From: an uncultured Mycoplasmatota bacterium
Lineage (GTDB): Bacteria > Bacillota_I > Bacilli_A > RF39 > UBA660
DNA length: 12,840 bases
Reading direction: 5' to 3'
NCBI GenBank assembly: GCA_900546745.1
Contig: URDT01000036.1
Coordinates: 1-12,840 of the forward strand
Shown here: piece by piece, positions 6,743 to 11,766 of the stretch
Layout of the letters: every line of letters starts with the position of its first letter
How positions within the stretch are numbered: position 1 is the first letter of the stretch
The notes under the pieces: generated by a model
What the model saw: only the letters and a program-made list of their open reading frames with translations
Database searches by the model: none
Told to the model about the DNA's origin: nothing
Program-made: the position numbers and the translations under genes

Positions 6743-8029
6743 ATGAAAGAAAAAATCAATCAATTTTTAAATCGTTATATGGGTACAATCATTTTAATAT
6801 TCCTTTTTTTACAACCATTTTTGGATGTATTTGCTGGAATTAATCAACATATTTTACATTGGAATATAGAAATTAATATTATTTTTCGTATTTTATTTTT
6901 ATTGTTTGCTATTGTTTATTTATTATTTTTTAATCAGACTAAATATAAAAAGATTAGTTATATTTATTTATTTTGTACTCTAATTTATTTTATTTGTTAT
7001 CTATTAACAATATTTTTTGTGAAAGATTCCAGTGTTTTATTTTTCGAAGGAAAAAATTTTATTTTAACTTTTTACTTTCCTATCTGTTTATTATTTTTTT
7101 GGAATGTTTTAAATCAATATTCTATTCAATTTAATTTAAAATATTTAATTATTATTTTATTCATTTTTATTTTATTTATTATGATTCCTAATTTATTTCA
7201 TTTATCGTTTGATAGTTATACACAGGGAAAAGTAGGAAATTCTGGATGGTTTAATTCAGCAAATTCTGTAAGTTCTATTATTAGTATTCTATTGCCTTTT
7301 TTTATTATTGACTTAAAAAATAAAAAAAATTTGTTATCTATATTGCTTTTTATTCCTCTTCTTTATTCCCTATTTAGCATGGGAACAAAGGTACCTATTT
7401 TAAGTTTATTAATTATTTTTGTAATTAATTTTATTTATTTTGTTTATAATTGGATTAAAAAAAAGGAGTTTAAAAAATTATTGTTATCCACTATTGTATC
7501 TATTGTTATTATTGTCAGTATGATATTTATCATACCAAAAACTTCTTTCTATAAAAATATTAAAATTCATGCTGAATTTTTAGGAATTCATTCTGTAGTT
7601 GAAATAATTACTAATCCACATTATATTGATCGATTTATTTTCAGTGATCGTTTAACTTTTTTATCTCATACTAAAGATGCTTATATTCAATCAAATTTTA
7701 GTGAAAAAATAGTTGGGATTGGTTATATTGAACATTATTCAACAGATCAAGTAAGTACTAAAATGATAGAGATAGATTATTTTGATATTTTATTCCGTCA
7801 TGGTATTATTGGATTTATTTTATATTTCATACCTATTTTTATAATTACTTATTGTTCATTTAAAAATATTAAGAATGATTTTTATCATATTAATATTTTA
7901 ACTTCTATTATTTTAATTTATATTTTAGCTTTATTTTCAGGTCATATTTTTAATGTACCATCTACTAGTATTTTTGCTGCATTTATTTTAGTTTTTTATG
8001 GATTTAAGAATAATCAAATAACAGATTAA
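6743..8029 (+). CDS. O-antigen ligase/polymerase-like polytopic membrane protein (Wzy/WaaL type)
   Basis: This 428-residue protein is almost entirely hydrophobic, with about 10-12 predicted membrane spans and one larger outward loop at about residues 262-340 that holds most of the charged residues (NPHYIDRFIFSDRLTF, then KDAYIQ). The loop is followed by IDYFDILFRHGIIGF, which matches the pattern after the large loop in O-antigen ligase/polymerase-like proteins, where D..D...RHGIIG is common. Such enzymes join or polymerise lipid-linked glycans on the outer face of the membrane. The divergent LCP gene fits a shared envelope-glycan role. ATG 6734 is in frame, but AGG directly abuts it and is better spaced for ATG 6743. 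Wzy and ligase roles cannot be separated from sequence. No clear terminator lies before the tRNA promoter. Confidence 0.8.
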   Translation: MKEKINQFLNRYMGTIILIFLFLQPFLDVFAGINQHILHWNIEINIIFRILFLLFAIVYLLFFNQTKYKKISYIYLFCTLIYFICYLLTIFFVKDSSVLFFEGKNFILTFYFPICLLFFWNVLNQYSIQFNLKYLIIILFIFILFIMIPNLFHLSFDSYTQGKVGNSGWFNSANSVSSIISILLPFFIIDLKNKKNLLSILLFIPLLYSLFSMGTKVPILSLLIIFVINFIYFVYNWIKKKEFKKLLLSTIVSIVIIVSMIFIIPKTSFYKNIKIHAEFLGIHSVVEIITNPHYIDRFIFSDRLTFLSHTKDAYIQSNFSEKIVGIGYIEHYSTDQVSTKMIEIDYFDILFRHGIIGFILYFIPIFIITYCSFKNIKNDFYHINILTSIILIYILALFSGHIFNVPSTSIFAAFILVFYGFKNNQITD

Positions 8030-8051
8030 TATAATTATTTTAGAAAGGTTA

Positions 8052-8080
8052 TTGTCATATTCAATTTTTTCTGATATAAT
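8052..8080 (+). promoter_or_regulatory. Promoter of the tRNA-Cys/tRNA-Gly pair
   Basis: TTGTCA (8052-8057), 17 bases, TATAAT (8075-8080). The -10 box is 19 bases upstream of the first base of tRNA-Cys, so a very short 5' leader is expected. Confidence 0.85.
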
Positions 8081-8099
8081 TTATTTATCGTTGTTTGAT

Positions 8100-8173
8100 G
8101 GGTCTATAGCCAAGTGGTAAGGCGTGGGACTGCAACTCCCTGATCGTTGGTTCAAATCCGACTAGGCCCTCCA
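8100..8173 (+). tRNA. tRNA-Cys (GCA)
   Basis: The acceptor stem GGGTCTA pairs with TAGGCCC with one G-U pair. The anticodon loop CTGCAAC exposes GCA, and the T-loop TTCAAAT is canonical. CCA is encoded (8171-8173). The gene is 74 bases long and lies six bases before tRNA-Gly, sharing one transcript. Confidence 0.97.
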
Positions 8174-8179
8174 TTAAAT

Positions 8180-8254
8180 GCAGGTGTAGTACAACGGTTA
8201 GTATATGGCCTTGCCAAGGCTAAGATGCCGGTTCGATTCCGGTCACTTGCTCCA
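8180..8254 (+). tRNA. tRNA-Gly (GCC), inferred integration target
   Basis: The acceptor stem GCAGGTG pairs with CACTTGC. The anticodon loop TTGCCAA exposes GCC. The T-arm is CCGG-TTCGATT-CCGG, and CCA is encoded at 8252-8254. Nothing resembling a tRNA terminator follows; an integrase gene of a phage element lies 82 bases away in the convergent orientation, the usual picture of insertion into a tRNA 3' end. Confidence 0.97.
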
Positions 8255-8262
8255 TTTTTGCT
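8231..8262. other. Inferred attL core at the tRNA-Gly 3' end
   Basis: The recombinase gene ends 82 bases from the tRNA. Tyrosine recombinases commonly use the T-arm/acceptor part of a tRNA as att core, and insertion restores the tRNA 3' end. The matching direct repeat (attR) is not in the window, so the core limits are approximate. Confidence 0.5.
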
Positions 8263-8310
8263 AAAAACTGCTTAAAATCAAAAAATAGAGCATGTTTTTA
8301 TAGAGTTAAT

Positions 8311-8324
8311 TTGCTTTGAGCGTT
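8311..8324. repeat. 14-bp direct repeat, copy 1 (downstream of the integrase gene)
   Basis: TTGCTTTGAGCGTT here is identical to 9188-9201. The copy lies between the presumed att core and the integrase stop codon. It may be a recombinase arm site, or chance. Confidence 0.5.
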
Positions 8325-8336
8325 AAATTTGTCAAA

Positions 8337-9221
8337 TTAACATACGGAATTGAGTAATTGTATTACTCTTTTTTCTTTTTTTGGTAAATATTTTAAATAA
8401 GTATCAGTTGTTGTCGACATACTACTATGACCTAGTCGCATTTGTATATCTTTAATGGGAATTCCATTTTCATATAACATAATAGAATGACTATGTCTAA
8501 ATTCATGAATTTTTATTTGTTTTACTTCGGCTATTTTACAATAATAGTCTTTTTTTCGTTTTAATGTAGTAAAGCTAAAATCGAAAATTAATTCATTTTC
8601 TTTCTTATTTGGATCTATTTGTATTAATTCTTCCATCAAATTGTTAGTAATACTTATAATCCGATTACTACTTAAAGTTTTTGTTGATTGAATTTCATGG
8701 TAACGATTAATTGATTTATTAATATTAATCGTATTATTTGTAAAATCAATATCATTCCATGTCAACCCTAGTATTTCGCCTTTTCTCATTCCAGTAAAGA
8801 ATAATAATTCAAAAAATACTTTGTACTGTATATTATCTACTTTATCTATAAACTTTTTATAATCTTCATAAGTCCAATAACTTCCGTTTGATTCTATATC
8901 TGTATTTTTAAAGTTTCCCTCAACTTTTGCGTAATTTTTTGGAATATCATAATATTTAACACAAAAATCCAATACACTTGATAACGAGTAAAATAAATAT
9001 GACTTATAATGATACTTAAAATTATATTTTTCTATTTCTTTTTTCCATTCAACTATATCTTTCAATTTAATATCTTCAATATATTTATCTTCAAAAAAAG
9101 GTAATACATATTTTAAAATCTTTCTTTTTTGTTCTAAAAATGTTGTTTTTTTTAAATTTAATTCAGCGTATTCGAAATATTTTTCGATTGCTTTGAGCGT
9201 TTTTATTTTTTTCTTAAACAT
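8337..9221 (-). CDS. Tyrosine recombinase / phage integrase
   Basis: This 294-residue site-specific recombinase has an N-terminal SAM-like core-binding domain (about 10-100) and a C-terminal catalytic domain (about 112-285). The catalytic set is complete: R146 in TGMRKGEILGL, K181 in the beta-hairpin, H239 and R242 in HEFRH, H265 in RLGHSS and the nucleophile Y275 in TYLKYL. It is shorter than many phage integrases (about 370-400) because it lacks a separate N-terminal arm-binding domain. The start is secured by GGAGGAGGA, 4 bases before the ATG. The gene lies next to tRNA-Gly with its 3' end toward the tRNA, and it has its own near-consensus promoter. It would integrate and, perhaps with a helper, excise the phage. 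Confidence 0.96.
   Translation of the reverse strand: MFKKKIKTLKAIEKYFEYAELNLKKTTFLEQKRKILKYVLPFFEDKYIEDIKLKDIVEWKKEIEKYNFKYHYKSYLFYSLSSVLDFCVKYYDIPKNYAKVEGNFKNTDIESNGSYWTYEDYKKFIDKVDNIQYKVFFELLFFTGMRKGEILGLTWNDIDFTNNTININKSINRYHEIQSTKTLSSNRIISITNNLMEELIQIDPNKKENELIFDFSFTTLKRKKDYYCKIAEVKQIKIHEFRHSHSIMLYENGIPIKDIQMRLGHSSMSTTTDTYLKYLPKKEKRVIQLLNSVC
9188..9201. repeat. 14-bp direct repeat, copy 2 (inside the integrase 5' coding end)
   Basis: Identical to 8311-8324, 877 bases away. It encodes part of KTLKAI at integrase residues 7-12, so here the sequence is also under coding constraint. Confidence 0.5.
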
Positions 9222-9232
9222 ACAATCCTCCT

Positions 9233-9240
9233 CCGTACGG
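9233..9240. promoter_or_regulatory. Palindrome CCGTACGG at the integrase transcription start, possible operator
   Basis: This fully GC-flanked 8-bp palindrome stands out in very AT-rich surroundings. It begins about 8 bases downstream of the integrase -10 box and ends just before the ribosome binding site, a place where a bound repressor would block initiation. No repressor gene is visible, so a regulatory role is inference. Confidence 0.35.
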
Positions 9241-9247
9241 GAAGAGT

Positions 9248-9275
9248 ATTATATATTCTTTTTTAACTTTGTCAA
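9248..9275 (-). promoter_or_regulatory. Promoter of the integrase gene
   Basis: Perfect TTGACA (9270-9275) and perfect TATAAT (9248-9253) on the minus strand, 16 bases apart. The ATG is 27 bases downstream of the -10. It is one of the strongest promoter matches in the window, which suggests that integrase expression is not limited by promoter strength. Confidence 0.85.
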
Positions 9276-9319
9276 ATCTAAACATCACTCCTTTTTTCTA
9301 AAATAACATATTTTTTCAT

Positions 9320-9349
9320 AAAAAAAAATACTTTTATTATAAAAAGTAT
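9320..9349 (-). terminator. Terminator after the 81-residue membrane protein gene
   Basis: On the minus strand ATACTTTT and AAAAGTAT pair around a 6-base loop, followed by a nine-base T run (9320-9328). It lies 2 bases after the stop codon and separates this gene from the integrase promoter. Confidence 0.85.
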
Positions 9350-9351
9350 CT

Positions 9352-9597
9352 TTAAAATAATAATGCTATAAATATTGATATTATGATAATTAAAACTAAA
9401 TTAAATAATAAAAGTCCAAATCCACCCCAAAAACCGAATCCGATCCATTCTTTAACCTTTAGTTTTGTTTCATCACTTAAAAAGAAGAATATAAGTGCAA
9501 CTATTAATATTAATATAAATAACAAAAGTCCAAATCTTAAGAAAAAACCGTCTGTTTGATTGAAATTTATAACATATCCTCCTAAATCAAAACTCAA
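9352..9597 (-). CDS. Two-span small membrane protein, phage-encoded, unknown function
   Basis: This 81-residue, very hydrophobic protein starts at TTG, the only usable start: an in-frame TAA lies two codons upstream, and no ATG follows in frame. TTGGAG is about 9 bases before the TTG. The membrane spans are about residues 22-40 and 60-80. Both begin with FGLLLF, 38 residues apart, showing an internal duplication also visible in the DNA. A polar linker (SDETKLKVKEW) joins them. The gene is its own transcription unit: a terminator lies on each side, and a weak promoter (TTAAAC, 16 bases, TAGAAT at 9622-9649) lies upstream. No family is recognised. A membrane-resident phage function such as coat, superinfection exclusion or holin-like protein is possible, but none is shown by sequence. 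Confidence 0.6.
   Translation of the reverse strand: MSFDLGGYVINFNQTDGFFLRFGLLLFILILIVALIFFFLSDETKLKVKEWIGFGFWGGFGLLLFNLVLIIIISIFIALLF
9403..9422. repeat. 20-bp internal repeat, copy 1 (membrane protein gene)
   Basis: Matches 9517-9536 at 19 of 20 bases, 114 bases (38 codons) apart and in frame. It encodes the second FGLLLFN segment. Confidence 0.7.
9517..9536. repeat. 20-bp internal repeat, copy 2 (membrane protein gene)
   Basis: Matches 9403-9422 with a single mismatch; encodes the first FGLLLF segment. It points to partial duplication of an ancestral one-span protein. Confidence 0.7.
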
Positions 9598-9654
9598 ACC
9601 TTACATCTCCAATCTAATAAAATTCTATACTAGCAATCTTATAGTTTAAGTATA

Positions 9655-9678
9655 ACAAAAAAATGGCTAAATAGCCAT
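9655..9678 (-). terminator. Terminator of the phage morphogenesis operon
   Basis: ATGGCTA and TAGCCAT pair tightly (9663-9678), and a seven-T run follows on the minus strand. It begins 4 bases after the Zot stop codon. Confidence 0.88.
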
Positions 9679-9681
9679 ATT

Positions 9682-10548
9682 TTAAAATAACATCTCTTTT
9701 AATTCTTCTTTTTCACTATTGGAAATCATAAAGCCTTTTAAAATTTCTTTCTTTTCCATTTTTAATGATTCATATTGACCTTTATTATAAAAAGGCAATC
9801 CGTCGTTTAAAGCTCCTAAATATTTAGTAATATATCCTCGATAAACTCTTTTATTAAAAAATCTATCTGTAACATATTCTGCGTTAAAATCTTCTCTTAA
9901 ATCATTCTCACTATTTTTTGATCCAATTATATCAGTTGTTATCTTAAATGTTGTTTTTGATAAAAAAGGTAATAATAAATATTGTTTTAACTCTACTACA
10001 TTCCAAAATTCTTCACTAACACATAATACTCTTTTAATAACTCTTGAAAGCGATTGAGAATTCGTATAGATCATATTATACATTAAATGTCTGTGAATTT
10101 GAAAAAAATGAGCGATACAGTCTGGAAAGTCTTTATATTCCATACTATCGTAAATATACTGTAATTCATCAATGAAAAAACTCGCATCAACTCCAAAATT
10201 ATATTTCAGTCGCATATCTGTGAATCTTAATTTATTAGAAAATACTCCAAAAACTTCAACCTCATCAAGTTCACATTGTTGATAATATGTTTGTTTCAGT
10301 TTTTCATCTTCTTTAAATTTTAAAGGAATTGAATCACATATTTCGCCACCTGGAGAAATGTATTTGAATGGCTTTTTTTGATACCATAATAAAATTGGAT
10401 AATTTGAATAAATACTATTATAAAAAATATAATCTTTTTTTATTCTATGAAGAAATGGATTTTGTTCTCTAAATATTTTGATAGCAATTCTAGTCATATT
10501 TAATGTTTTTCCATGCCCAGGAGGGGCACTTATTACTCTTACTGCCAT
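9682..10548 (-). CDS. zot: Zot / pI-family filamentous phage assembly ATPase
   Basis: pI/Zot proteins are membrane-associated ATPases of the FtsK-HerA type that drive extrusion of filamentous phage through the envelope. This 288-residue protein has a Walker A motif at the extreme N-terminus (APPGHGKT, residues 8-15, K14), a Walker B strand SFFIDELQ (123-130, D127 and E128), and the family segment HRHLMYNMIYTNSQS (152-166). Typical Zot proteins carry a membrane span and an outer domain after about residue 230; here the C-terminus is charged and shows no clear span. In a host without an outer membrane that part may be unneeded, or the adjacent Cys-rich membrane protein may supply the anchor. 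The ATG overlaps that gene's stop as TAATG, and a terminator follows. Despite the name, nothing suggests a host toxin. Confidence 0.9.
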   Translation of the reverse strand: MAVRVISAPPGHGKTLNMTRIAIKIFREQNPFLHRIKKDYIFYNSIYSNYPILLWYQKKPFKYISPGGEICDSIPLKFKEDEKLKQTYYQQCELDEVEVFGVFSNKLRFTDMRLKYNFGVDASFFIDELQYIYDSMEYKDFPDCIAHFFQIHRHLMYNMIYTNSQSLSRVIKRVLCVSEEFWNVVELKQYLLLPFLSKTTFKITTDIIGSKNSENDLREDFNAEYVTDRFFNKRVYRGYITKYLGALNDGLPFYNKGQYESLKMEKKEILKGFMISNSEKEELKEMLF

Positions 10549-10712
10549 TACTTTTCTTCTCTCTTCTTATCGCAATAACTTTTCATACATCGCCAATTTT
10601 TACATTTTTGACAATTGTAATTGCATTTTCTTGCTGATAAAGTCTGACATTGTGAATCGCACAACATATCAAAAAAGCTTAACAATCCAAATACTAATAA
10701 AATTTTTATCAT
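10548..10712 (-). CDS. Cys-rich small membrane protein upstream of the Zot gene
   Basis: From ATG 10712 (AGAGG 7 bases upstream) this is 54 residues. An in-frame TTG at 10757 would add 15 residues but has no ribosome binding site. Residues 3-17 are hydrophobic with a leading lysine: a short membrane span or signal sequence. After it come seven cysteines at 18, 22, 30, 34, 37, 42 and 47 among many basic residues (CNYNCQKCKNWRC). The spacing could form a zinc-binding knuckle or a disulfide-stabilised knot. No lipobox is present. Its stop overlaps the Zot start, so the two are translationally coupled and probably act together in assembly, which is inference. No known family is recognised. Confidence 0.65.
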   Translation of the reverse strand: MIKILLVFGLLSFFDMLCDSQCQTLSARKCNYNCQKCKNWRCMKSYCDKKREEK

Positions 10713-10778
10713 ATAAAAACCTCTATTTCTTTTTTTCTTTTTATTTGTTAAATACAAGAAATCATTTTTTAATTTTTA

Positions 10779-10820
10779 GTCAAGGGCTTTAGTCGTTTTA
10801 CGATGTTTCACACCCTTGAC
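10779..10820. repeat. Long-arm hairpin in the phage intergenic region
   Basis: GTCAAGGG (10779-10786) is the exact inverted complement of CCCTTGAC (10813-10820). The 26-base loop holds a second small stem, TCGT-TTT-ACGA (10793-10803). No T run follows on either strand, so it is not a normal intrinsic terminator. It is the main structure of the 157-base gap between the coat-candidate cluster and the Cys-rich/Zot pair. Confidence 0.75.
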
Positions 10821-10844
10821 AATAAAATTACTAAAAATGATAAT
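10816..10844 (+). promoter_or_regulatory. Consensus promoter opposing all phage genes
   Basis: TTGACA (10816-10821), 17 bases, GATAAT (10839-10844). The -35 box overlaps the right arm of the hairpin. No rightward gene follows. A transcript would be antisense to the 51-residue coat candidate and complementary to the strand that carries the phage genes. Confidence 0.55.
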
Positions 10845-10869
10845 AATTAACTAACAAATAAAATAGATA

Positions 10870-11025
10870 CTATAATCTTTTTCTTCTACCAGTAGAAAAT
10901 ATCATCAAAAAAGGACTTAATAAAAGACTAAAGAAAGTTATTGCTTCAATTATATAAAAAACTCCATAAACCCAATTTAAATCTTTTGGTAAATTTGGTA
11001 ATAATGTGTTTGCTAATTCTATCAT
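10870..11025 (-). CDS. 51-residue single-span protein, best major coat protein candidate
   Basis: The protein starts at ATG 11025 with AGAAAGAG 7 bases upstream. Residues 1-18 are amphipathic, with acidic E3 and D16. Residues 20-44 form one long hydrophobic helix, and the end is strongly basic (STGRRKRL). Acidic N-terminus, hydrophobic centre and basic C-terminus that would contact DNA is the layout of filamentous phage major coat proteins (pVIII type). There is no cleavable signal peptide, so it would have to insert directly, as some inovirus coats do. It is the last gene before the intergenic hairpin. The assignment rests on architecture and position, not on recognised similarity. The 53-residue gene is 13 bases upstream. 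Confidence 0.6.
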   Translation of the reverse strand: MIELANTLLPNLPKDLNWVYGVFYIIEAITFFSLLLSPFLMIFSTGRRKRL

Positions 11026-11038
11026 ATAATCACTCTTT

Positions 11039-11200
11039 CTAATATTTAATTCTTTTTGATTGTTTTATTAATTTACAAATAATATAAATTATAAAATCAA
11101 ATATAAACATTCCTATAATAATCTCATAAAAAGAAATACCTCTAGAATAAAGAATTATTATAAAATTATTTACTAAATAAGCTATTTTATTTATGATCAT
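11039..11200 (-). CDS. 53-residue single-span phage membrane protein (minor coat candidate)
   Basis: The ATG at 11200 lies 14 bases inside the end of the preceding gene, with AGGAAAGAG upstream. The protein is almost wholly hydrophobic (about residues 5-19 and 24-45) and ends with a basic tail (KLIKQSKRIKY). Its layout resembles the 57-residue protein two genes upstream: in both, a short polar break with F-x-E (SFYE here, NFELID there) precedes the main span, and both end basic. The two may be diverged copies. Small hydrophobic proteins like these match the size of the end-cap proteins (pVII/pIX) of filamentous phages. The function is inferred only from size, charge pattern and position. Confidence 0.55.
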   Translation of the reverse strand: MIINKIAYLVNNFIIILYSRGISFYEIIIGMFIFDFIIYIICKLIKQSKRIKY

Positions 11201-11387
11201 AAAAATCACTCTTTCCTACTTTCGAAATATCTATATTTTTAAAAAAATCTGTATCTATATCCATTAGATCAAAAGTATAATTTTCTATTTTTCTTTTGAT
11301 ACCTCTAAAGCCATATCTATAAATGATAAAAAATAATATTACTGATATTACGTTTAAAGTAATACTAATTCCAAATAATATTTTCAT
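11187..11387 (-). CDS. 66-residue protein with N-terminal membrane span (phage, unknown)
   Basis: Residues 4-23 are a membrane span, followed by the basic RYGFRGIKRK and then an acidic, polar tail (DLMDIDTDFFKNIDISK) probably on the cytoplasmic side by the positive-inside rule. This polarity is the reverse of the neighbouring coat candidates, so it may not be a virion protein. It could be an assembly partner of the Zot ATPase. GGAGAAACAGG precedes the ATG, which overlaps the TGA of the 57-residue gene as ATGA; its own end overlaps the next ATG by 14 bases. No family is recognised. Confidence 0.55.
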   Translation of the reverse strand: MKILFGISITLNVISVILFFIIYRYGFRGIKRKIENYTFDLMDIDTDFFKNIDISKVGKSDFYDHK

Positions 11388-11557
11388 TCCTGTTTCTCCT
11401 TTTTATTTTTCGTTCTATTTCCACCCAAAACATTTATAATTTTAAAAATTATTATTATAATTGCAAAAAATATCATATAATCGATTAACTCAAAATTAAA
11501 AACTTTTATCGTAACTATTTGATTGATAAAATTGATAAATAAATTTAATATTGTCAT
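11384..11557 (-). CDS. 57-residue single-span phage membrane protein (minor coat candidate)
   Basis: The ATG at 11557 and the TGA at 11384-11386 share ATGA overlaps with both neighbours, so translation is probably coupled. The N-terminus is moderately hydrophobic. The main span is about residues 28-45 (MIFFAIIIIIFKII), and the C-terminus is strongly charged and mostly basic (NRTKNKKEKQE). The layout is similar to the 53-residue protein at 11039-11200. It would be below the length cut-off of many gene callers; the overlap pattern and the preserved reading frame are what support it. A virion or membrane assembly role is inferred. Confidence 0.55.
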   Translation of the reverse strand: MTILNLFINFINQIVTIKVFNFELIDYMIFFAIIIIIFKIINVLGGNRTKNKKEKQE

Positions 11558-11751
11558 TTTACTAACTTATAAATCGAAATGGCAATTAATATTACTATTA
11601 CTGGAATTAACATCGATTTTATTTCATCTGGAAAAACATTTAAAAAATCAGGTATTACAGTAACTAAATCTTTTAAAAATCCTACAATCGACATAAAAAC
11701 ATCTTTAATTGTTTTTATAATTGACCAAATAAATCCAAAAAATTCTACCAT
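11554..11751 (-). CDS. 65-residue phage membrane protein, pVI-like minor coat candidate
   Basis: AAAGGAG lies 8 bases before ATG 11751, 15 bases after the stop of the large anchored protein. Residues 1-30 form an amphipathic helix rich in Phe, Ile and Lys. A Pro-containing turn follows (VIPDFLNVFPDE), then a clear C-terminal span (about 46-62) ending in YKLVK. Directly downstream of the pIII-like gene is where the gene for minor coat pVI sits in many filamentous phages, and small amphipathic/one-span proteins occupy that slot. Its TGA overlaps the next ATG. Position and architecture are seen; the role is inferred. Confidence 0.6.
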   Translation of the reverse strand: MVEFFGFIWSIIKTIKDVFMSIVGFLKDLVTVIPDFLNVFPDEIKSMLIPVIVILIAISIYKLVK

Positions 11752-11766
11752 TTCGATTTCTCCTTT

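Noticed and set aside
1..8029. Mollicute-type code with TGA as Trp
   Set aside because: Chromosomal genes are full length without in-frame TGA, and their Trp codons are TGG.
9682..10548. Zonula occludens toxin activity
   Set aside because: The family name comes from the Vibrio CTX phage. The motifs here are those of the assembly ATPase, with no evidence of a toxin domain.
10478..10792. Rightward 104-codon frame across the Zot start and Cys-rich gene
   Set aside because: Antisense to the Walker A region of Zot and to the Cys-rich gene, without a ribosome binding site. It also lies upstream of, not downstream from, the rightward promoter at 10816.
10779..10820. Intrinsic terminator after the coat cluster
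   Set aside because: The stem has a 26-base loop and no T run on either strand, so a normal terminator is unlikely.
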